This document shows, one piece after another, positions 23,119 through 27,661 of a stretch of DNA of 27,661 nt. The position numbers and the translations under genes are program-made. The DNA is from JANOGU01 sp964602115 (lineage in GTDB: Bacteria; Pseudomonadota; Alphaproteobacteria; Rhodobacterales; Rhodobacteraceae), in NCBI GenBank assembly GCA_964602115.1, contig CAZRQN010000030.1, positions 1-27,661 on the forward strand, read 5' to 3'. The notes under the pieces were generated by a model. That model was not told the origin of the DNA, did no database searches, and saw only the letters and a list, made by a program, of their open reading frames with translations. Each line of letters opens with the position of its first letter. The first letter of the stretch is position 1.

Positions 23119-25182
23119 ATGCCCGATGAGAATACCTATCCGCCGCAGGCCACGCCCACGTCGCCGCCCGGCAACACCGCCGTTGCCACCGGCACGCGGA
23201 TCATGGGCACTTACGAGATCGAGAAGCTGATCTCCAAGGGCGGCATGGGCGAGGTCTATCGCGGCCGCAACATCCACACCGGCGACCCGGTGGCGATCAA
23301 GATCGTCCTGCCGCATCTGGCGCAGGAAGAGATGATCGTCCAGCTCTTCCAGAAGGAAGCCAAGGTCCTCGGGCGCCTGAACGCCGATGCCATCGTCCGC
23401 TATCACGTCTTCACCTCCGACCCGTCCATCGGCCGGCCCTCCCTGATCATGGAATTCGTCGAGGGCACCTCGATGAACGACCGGATGAAGCAGGGCCCGA
23501 TGACGCTGGAGGAGGTGCGCTCGCTCCTGCGCCGGCTGGCCGGGGGCCTGGACCGGGCCCACAATGCCGGCGTCATCCACCGCGACCTGTCGCCGGACAA
23601 CGTCATTCTCGAACATGGCATCGTCGCCGAGGCCAAGATCATCGACTTCGGCATCGCCAAGTCGTCGATGAAGGGCGACGCCACGCTCTTGCAGGGGCAG
23701 TTTGCCGGCAAGTTCAGCTTCGTGGCGCCGGAACAGCTCGGCGCCTACGGCGGCATGGTCGATGCCCGCACCGACATCTATTCGCTGGCGCTGATGATGG
23801 TCGCCGCCTGTCAGGGCAAGGTCCTGAACATGGGCAAGTCGATCGTCGAGGCGGTGCGCGCCCGGGGCTCGATCCCCGACCTTTCCGGCATCTATCCCGA
23901 GCTCCGCCCGCTGCTGGAGCATATGCTGGAGCCCGATCCGGCGCATCGCCCGGCCAGCATGGCCGAGGTCATCCGCCTTCTGGACGATCCTGATTCCGTT
24001 CCCGGCCAGCACGAACCCGACGGTTTCGATCCCGACCGTACGGTGATCGTGCCAACCGGGTCCCAGGCCGGCATGGGCTCGGCCCCCGGCCGCCCGGGCA
24101 CGATGCCCGGCGGTACGGGCACCACCGGCCGCACCAGCCTGCCGCAGCGCACCGCGCCGCCCACCGGCGCAAGCGATGCATTGCTCGTCGGCCTGCCCAA
24201 ATCCGCCGCAGCCGCGCCGGCTCCGGTACCCTCGCGCTCCAAGGGCGGACTTTTCGCCATTCTCGCAGTGGTGGTGATCGGGCTCGGCGGAGCCGGGGCC
24301 TGGTTCTCCGGCATGTTCGATCCCAAGCCGCCGGCGGATCCGGGCACCACGCCCGGCAGCTCCGGCGCGCAGCAGGCCTCCAGCGATCCCGGCACCGGCA
24401 CCACCGAGCAACCGGCTTCCGGCACCACCGAGCAACCGGCCACCGGCACGACCGAGCAGCCGGCGACCGGCACCGCCGAAGAGCCGGCGACGGGTACGAC
24501 CGAGCAACCGGCCACCGGCACCGCCGAGAACCCGCCGGCGGAAGATCCCAACGCCGCCCAGATCGCCTTCGTGCGCGGCTACGAGGTTCCGGCCTGCTCG
24601 TACATCAATGTCGCCTCGCCGCCCGGCGCGGCGCTGTCGCTTGAAGGCTACGGCACTTCGGTCGATCCCTTCTCGAAATTCCTCACCGACTATGCGGCCA
24701 AACATGGGCAAGAGCCCGATGTCGCCGTGCGGATCGTCAACGAGGCCCAGTGCCCGGTGGTCGATTATCTCAACGAGCGGCGCAGCGCGCCCGGCATCCC
24801 GGTGCGGGTGACGCTGGACATGCCCGCCGATGTCGTGCGCAGCGGCGAGACCGTCAGCGGCAAGGTCGAAGGCCTGGCCGGCCGCTCGCTGTCGATGTTC
24901 CTCGTCAACGGCCCGGGACAGAGCACCAACCTCATCCCCTTCCTCAAGCCCGAGGCGGATGGCTCCGTCACCTTCTCCTTCGCCGTCAGCCTCAAGGCGG
25001 GCAGCGAGCCGACCCCGCAGCTTCTTGTGGCGCTGGTCACCGACGAGAAGGTGGCCAAGTTCGAGGCGGTCCCGAACGGGGTGACGGCGCGCACGCTCAT
25101 CCCCTTCATCAAGCAGGAACTGACCAAGGCCCGGCAGGAGCCGACCCTGGCGATCCGCTACTTCAAGCTGGAAAATCGCTGA
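23119..25182 (+). CDS. Transmembrane Hanks-type Ser/Thr kinase with repeat stalk and unrecognised periplasmic domain
   Basis: A 687-residue kinase. The catalytic domain (about 31-290) has a glycine loop SKGGMGEVY in which Ser39 stands where the first Gly is usual. It also has the ATP lysine VAIK (K61), catalytic loop HRDLSPDN (D156, N161), DFG (177-179), APE (203-205) and a late HRP arginine (R277). The loop reads S-P-D-N where K-P-E-N is commonest. A Pro/Gly/Thr-rich linker carries DPDRTVIVPT (T308), a possible autophosphorylation site. One membrane helix lies at about 377-396. Outside are six 8-residue repeats (427-474), then a domain of about 210 residues with two cysteines (C493, C545) that I do not recognise. 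It probably senses something in the periplasm and signals inward. Confidence 0.92.
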   Translation: MPDENTYPPQATPTSPPGNTAVATGTRIMGTYEIEKLISKGGMGEVYRGRNIHTGDPVAIKIVLPHLAQEEMIVQLFQKEAKVLGRLNADAIVRYHVFTSDPSIGRPSLIMEFVEGTSMNDRMKQGPMTLEEVRSLLRRLAGGLDRAHNAGVIHRDLSPDNVILEHGIVAEAKIIDFGIAKSSMKGDATLLQGQFAGKFSFVAPEQLGAYGGMVDARTDIYSLALMMVAACQGKVLNMGKSIVEAVRARGSIPDLSGIYPELRPLLEHMLEPDPAHRPASMAEVIRLLDDPDSVPGQHEPDGFDPDRTVIVPTGSQAGMGSAPGRPGTMPGGTGTTGRTSLPQRTAPPTGASDALLVGLPKSAAAAPAPVPSRSKGGLFAILAVVVIGLGGAGAWFSGMFDPKPPADPGTTPGSSGAQQASSDPGTGTTEQPASGTTEQPATGTTEQPATGTAEEPATGTTEQPATGTAENPPAEDPNAAQIAFVRGYEVPACSYINVASPPGAALSLEGYGTSVDPFSKFLTDYAAKHGQEPDVAVRIVNEAQCPVVDYLNERRSAPGIPVRVTLDMPADVVRSGETVSGKVEGLAGRSLSMFLVNGPGQSTNLIPFLKPEADGSVTFSFAVSLKAGSEPTPQLLVALVTDEKVAKFEAVPNGVTARTLIPFIKQELTKARQEPTLAIRYFKLENR
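24397..24540 (+). repeat. Six 24-bp units coding the kinase stalk
   Basis: Six tandem 24-bp units encode GTTEQPAT-like octapeptides (variants GTTEQPAS, GTAEEPAT, GTAENPPA). They lie right after the membrane helix and look like a flexible stalk. Copy number may vary between strains. Confidence 0.85.
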
Positions 25183-25189
25183 AACAGAA

Positions 25190-25211
25190 GGCGCCGGCCA
25201 TGGCCGGCGCC
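25190..25211. terminator. 22-bp perfect palindrome between convergent genes
   Basis: 25190-25200 is exactly complementary to 25201-25211, allowing a 9-bp stem with loop CATG. It starts 7 bp after the kinase stop and 34 bp from the stop of the minus-strand gene, so it probably ends both transcripts. No T-run on either side. Confidence 0.6.
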
Positions 25212-25245
25212 GCGCTCAGTGTGACCGGGTTCGGTTGAACTTGGC

Positions 25246-25662
25246 TCAGTTGAACTGGATCGTCGGCACCCGCGACGACAGGTTCGGCCGGTCGCAGACC
25301 GTCTGGGCCTGCCCTCCCGCCTGGCACTCGACCGCGCCATTGGCGATGATCCGCGAAATCCCGCTGCAGGCCGTTTCCGGCACATCGAACTGCACCACCC
25401 GGGTCTTGCCCGAGGGCATGGCGCCGAACCCCAGCACCAGCAGCCGCGAAACCGCGCCGTCGGCGGCCATGATCGCCATTTCGTAGGAGGTCTGCTCCAG
25501 TTCGGCCGAGGAGGCGTTGGTCACCACATAGGTCAGCCGGCAGCTGCCTTCGAGATCGGCGGCCGTGTTCAGCTCCAGCTCGATTCCCCCGGACTGTGCC
25601 CGCGCGGCATGGGTCAGGGGCAGCAGGGCAGCGGCGGCGAGCGCAAGGGTAAAGGGACGCAA
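25246..25662 (-). CDS. Secreted four-cysteine protein of unknown function
   Basis: A 138-residue exported protein. Residues 1-22 form a Sec signal peptide (LALAAAALLPL, ending ARA-QS). The mature part has four cysteines (C41, C99, C113, C123), enough for two disulfides. It has an immunoglobulin-like strand pattern (IELELNTAADLEGSCRLTYVVTNAS, then LLVLGFGAMPSGKTRVVQFDV). I recall similar secreted proteins in Rhodobacteraceae, always uncharacterised. The start codon is TTG at 25662, supported by GGGAGA 7 nt upstream and by the signal peptide beginning there. It lies 114 bp downstream of the other minus-strand secreted gene and may share its transcript. It converges with the kinase gene. Confidence 0.82.
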   Translation of the reverse strand: MRPFTLALAAAALLPLTHAARAQSGGIELELNTAADLEGSCRLTYVVTNASSAELEQTSYEMAIMAADGAVSRLLVLGFGAMPSGKTRVVQFDVPETACSGISRIIANGAVECQAGGQAQTVCDRPNLSSRVPTIQFN

Positions 25663-25693
25663 GGCGGATCTCCCGGAAACCGGATTGAAGGGT

Positions 25694-25737
25694 GCCCGAT
25701 CGGGCCCGCTTCAGTAAGGCCCGAACCGTCCGGGCCT
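25694..25737 (-). terminator. Hairpins between the two minus-strand secreted-protein genes
   Basis: A 7-bp stem, AGGCCCG (25717-25723) with CGGGCCT (25731-25737), and a 12-bp palindrome GCCCGATCGGGC (25694-25705). They may end or attenuate transcription between the 92-residue gene and the four-cysteine gene. Confidence 0.35.
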
Positions 25738-25776
25738 GTCAACGGCAAGCTCGGCTCGCCTGCGGTCCGCGCTGGC

Positions 25777-26055
25777 TTACTGATAGATGCCGGTCTGCCA
25801 GAGGTCCTGCAGGTTCAGCCGCTTGCGCTTGCGAACCTCAGCCTTGGCCGCCCGAACCGGTGCCGGCGGCGCCACTTCCTCGCCGAGCGCAGCGGCAGAG
25901 ATCGGAACCAGGACCGGTACCGGGCCGGAGTCACCGCCGGACCCGTCATTCGCGGACTGCTGGCTCAGCACGATTTCCGCCTGATCCGACGAACCGGCAA
26001 AGGCGGGAGAGACCGCGAAGGCTGCCAGGAGAGGGAGCAGGGCAAACTTTCGCAT
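25777..26055 (-). CDS. Small secreted protein of unknown function
   Basis: A 92-residue protein with a clear Sec signal peptide (MRKFALLPLLAAFAVSPAFA, cleavage before GSS). The mature part is about 72 residues. It has a disordered acidic/Gly-rich segment (SANDGSGGDSGPVP), a Pro/Val-rich middle, a basic patch AEVRKRKR and a conserved-looking C-terminus LNLQDLWQTGIYQ. No catalytic motif is visible. AAAGG lies 8 nt upstream of the ATG, and a good promoter candidate lies about 60 bp further up. It diverges from the caspase-like gene. The basic patch and aromatic tail might bind a partner or the wall; that is a guess. Confidence 0.75.
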   Translation of the reverse strand: MRKFALLPLLAAFAVSPAFAGSSDQAEIVLSQQSANDGSGGDSGPVPVLVPISAAALGEEVAPPAPVRAAKAEVRKRKRLNLQDLWQTGIYQ

Positions 26056-26115
26056 CGGTCAACCTTTCGATTGTGGATCCGGGCAAAGGCGCCGTCTCCC
26101 GCACCCCCAAGCGCC

Positions 26116-26145
26116 GGTATAGCGCTACAAGGATGGCATTTTCAA
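26116..26145 (-). promoter_or_regulatory. Candidate promoter of the 92-residue secreted-protein gene
   Basis: Minus strand: TTGAAA (26145-26140), 18 nt, TATACC (26121-26116). Both hexamers match the consensus at four positions. The start would fall near 26109, about 54 nt before the ATG. The rest of the region up to 26287 holds no evident gene. Confidence 0.45.
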
Positions 26146-26287
26146 ATCAACTTCCGAGCAATCCTGTGACCGCAGCCCCATCGCAACACCTAGGGGCGGC
26201 ATGGTGCGAGATGACGTTACTTTGCAGACGGTCGCGGACCGGCTAGGATCGCGGCGAATGTGGTCGGCACGTCTTTGCGGGGTTCCC

Positions 26288-27661
26288 ATGGGCTGTTCTC
26301 TCTTCGTGCGTGGCCCGGCGGGTCGCCGCTTCGGGCGGAGGGCCCTGCTCACCGCCGCACTGATCGCCGCCGGCTATTCGCCGGCACTGGCCGAGCGGCT
26401 GGCGCTGGTGGTCGGAAACTCCGGCTATGCCAATTTCCCGGTGCTGAAGAACGCCGGCAACGATGCCGAAGACGTCGCCGCCGCGCTGGAGCGGCTGGGC
26501 TTCACCGTGACCCTGCTGCGCGACACTCCGGGGCAGGAACTTTGGGCGGCGGTGGACGATTTCGCCAACCGCTCGAAAGATGCCGAGGCGACGGTCTTCT
26601 ACTACGCCGGCCATGCCTTCCAGATGCGCGGCGTCAACCACCTCATCCCGGTGGATGCGGCGCTGAAAAGCCGGGACGACATCCAGACCCAGACCTGGAA
26701 CCTCGACGGCGTCATCGCCCGCCTGCAGGACCGCAAGCGCCAGACGCTGATCTTCCTCGACGCCTGCCGCAATGATCCCCTGCCCGCCGAGGTGCGCGGC
26801 ACCGGTTCCGCCGACGGCCTGGCCCGGGTGCAGACCGGGGTGGGCACGTTCGTCGCCTTCGCCACCGAGCCCGGCGGCGTCACCTTCGACGGCGCGCCCG
26901 ATGCCCGCAACAGCCCATTCACCACCGCGCTTCTGAAGAACCTCGAACAGCCCGGCCTGTCGATCTCCGACCTGATGATCAATGTCCGCAACGAGGTCAG
27001 CCTCGCCACCGGCGGCCGCCAGTCGCCCTGGGACCAGTCCTCGCTGCGCGACCAGTTCTATTTCGTGCCGGAGACGGAACAGAAACAGGAACTCACCGAA
27101 GCCGATTACGAGCTTCTCGCCCAGTTGCCCTTCGAGGACCGGCAGAAGTTCATCGAGCTTTTGCGGGCCTCGGGCTTCTCCGAGGAATCGCTGCAGGAGG
27201 CCGAGGCGGCGATCTTCATCGCCCAGGAGAACCTGCAGGTTGCCGCCGAAGCCGAGGTGACGCTGGTTGCCGCGCCGAGCGGCGACGTGGTGCCGGCGAC
27301 CGAGGAAGCAGGCGGCGACCTGAGCGCGCTCGAGGTCGTCACCGGAGATACGGTCGTGGCCTCTTCCGGGACAGTGGAGGTCGCTGCGGCCGAAACCCAG
27401 CCCGAGGCGCCGGCAACGGAAGTTGCGACCGAGACCGCGCCGGAAGCCCCGGCCACCGAGGTCGCGACAGAGACGCCGCCCGAGGCCCCGGCGACCGAGG
27501 TTGCCACCGACACCCAGCCGGAAGCGCCCGCGACCGAGGTCGCCACCGAGACCGCCCCCGAGACTGCCCCAGAGGCTCCGGCCACCGAGGTCGCGACAGA
27601 GACGCAGCCCGAGGCCCCGGCGACCGAGGTTGCCACCGAGACCCAGCCGGAAGCCCCCGCC
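26288..27661 (+). CDS. Exported caspase-like (peptidase C14/metacaspase-type) protein, 3'-truncated by the window
   Basis: 458 codons are visible with no stop before the window edge. Residues 1-35 are a signal peptide with twin arginines (RRFGRRALLTAALIAAGYSPALA). The caspase p20-like fold begins RLALVVGNSGYANFPVLKNAGNDAEDV. The catalytic pair is His109 in FYYAGHAFQ, with Ala where Gly is usual after His, and Cys160 in FLDACRNDP. The domain closes with PWDQSSLRDQFYF (about 247-259). An acidic helical segment follows, then a Pro/Glu/Thr/Ala-rich repeat tail. Clan CD relatives usually cut after Arg/Lys; the substrate here is unknown. An in-frame ATG at 26258 (AGGA 9 nt upstream) is an alternative start. 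It diverges from the 92-residue secreted-protein gene. Confidence 0.88.
   Translation, partial: MGCSLFVRGPAGRRFGRRALLTAALIAAGYSPALAERLALVVGNSGYANFPVLKNAGNDAEDVAAALERLGFTVTLLRDTPGQELWAAVDDFANRSKDAEATVFYYAGHAFQMRGVNHLIPVDAALKSRDDIQTQTWNLDGVIARLQDRKRQTLIFLDACRNDPLPAEVRGTGSADGLARVQTGVGTFVAFATEPGGVTFDGAPDARNSPFTTALLKNLEQPGLSISDLMINVRNEVSLATGGRQSPWDQSSLRDQFYFVPETEQKQELTEADYELLAQLPFEDRQKFIELLRASGFSEESLQEAEAAIFIAQENLQVAAEAEVTLVAAPSGDVVPATEEAGGDLSALEVVTGDTVVASSGTVEVAAAETQPEAPATEVATETAPEAPATEVATETPPEAPATEVATDTQPEAPATEVATETAPETAPEAPATEVATETQPEAPATEVATETQPEAPA
27395..27661 (+). repeat. 39-bp minisatellite in the caspase-like gene
   Basis: Thirteen-codon units (TxPEAPATEVATE) start at 27395, 27434, 27473, 27512, 27563, 27602 and 27641 (cut by the window). 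A 12-bp insert (TAPE codons) sits at 27551-27562. Units differ mostly at silent sites and at the second residue (Q/A/P). Confidence 0.9.

Noticed and set aside
24397..24540. CRISPR-like array at the kinase repeats or the caspase-gene repeats
   Set aside because: The repeats are contiguous, without spacers, and keep the reading frame. They are coding minisatellites.
26260..26775. 171-codon plus-strand frame at the start of the caspase-like gene
   Set aside because: It is out of frame with the caspase reading frame that holds the YYAGH and DACRN motifs. Arg/Pro-rich shadow.

Overview
The window looks like chromosomal DNA from an alphaproteobacterium of the Rhodobacteraceae (a Rhodobacter/Paracoccus/Rhodovulum-like organism). 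The reasons are very high GC, a NuoA/NuoB pair that closely matches the remembered Paracoccus proteins, and several small secreted proteins and a lipoprotein that resemble Rhodobacteraceae conserved hypotheticals. These comparisons are from memory; no search was run. I see no mobile element, CRISPR array, tRNA or rRNA.

Region 1 (1-9405) is mostly housekeeping. On the minus strand are the start of the nuo operon (nuoB partial, nuoA) and, upstream of it, a gph-MFS transporter pair with an ATGA overlap. Diverging from gph is the amino-sugar pair glmU-glmS, in which glmS begins on the base after the glmU stop. Then come an AlkD-type DNA glycosylase, a small lipoprotein on the minus strand, moaA, and a hormone-sensitive-lipase-type hydrolase. 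The lipoprotein and moaA diverge, and both have a -10 hexamer exactly 6 nt before the ATG, which suggests leaderless mRNAs.

Region 2 (9424-15990) is a transport locus. A GlxA-type AraC regulator diverges from a complete peptide-type ABC importer: a Tat-exported binding protein, two permeases and one protein carrying two ATPase domains. Two near-identical 11-bp boxes 21 bp apart cover the regulator's start codon. A 12-bp perfect stem-loop lies between the binding-protein gene and the first permease gene. A strong hairpin ends the operon.

Region 3 (16000-22160) is one giant gene for a 1967-residue type V autotransporter. It has a low-complexity Gly/Thr/Ser/Asn beta-helix passenger, recent-looking internal duplications and a C-terminal beta-barrel. 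The gene is flanked by a candidate promoter/operator and a strong terminator.

Region 4 (22200-27661) is the most interesting. A PP2C phosphatase and a transmembrane Ser/Thr kinase form an operon. The kinase carries a repeat stalk and an unrecognised periplasmic domain. Next to them are a four-cysteine secreted protein and a 92-residue secreted protein on the minus strand, then an exported caspase-like protein with a 39-bp minisatellite tail that runs off the window. I read this as a possible envelope-sensing phospho-signalling module with a caspase-fold partner. That functional link is inference from neighbourhood only.
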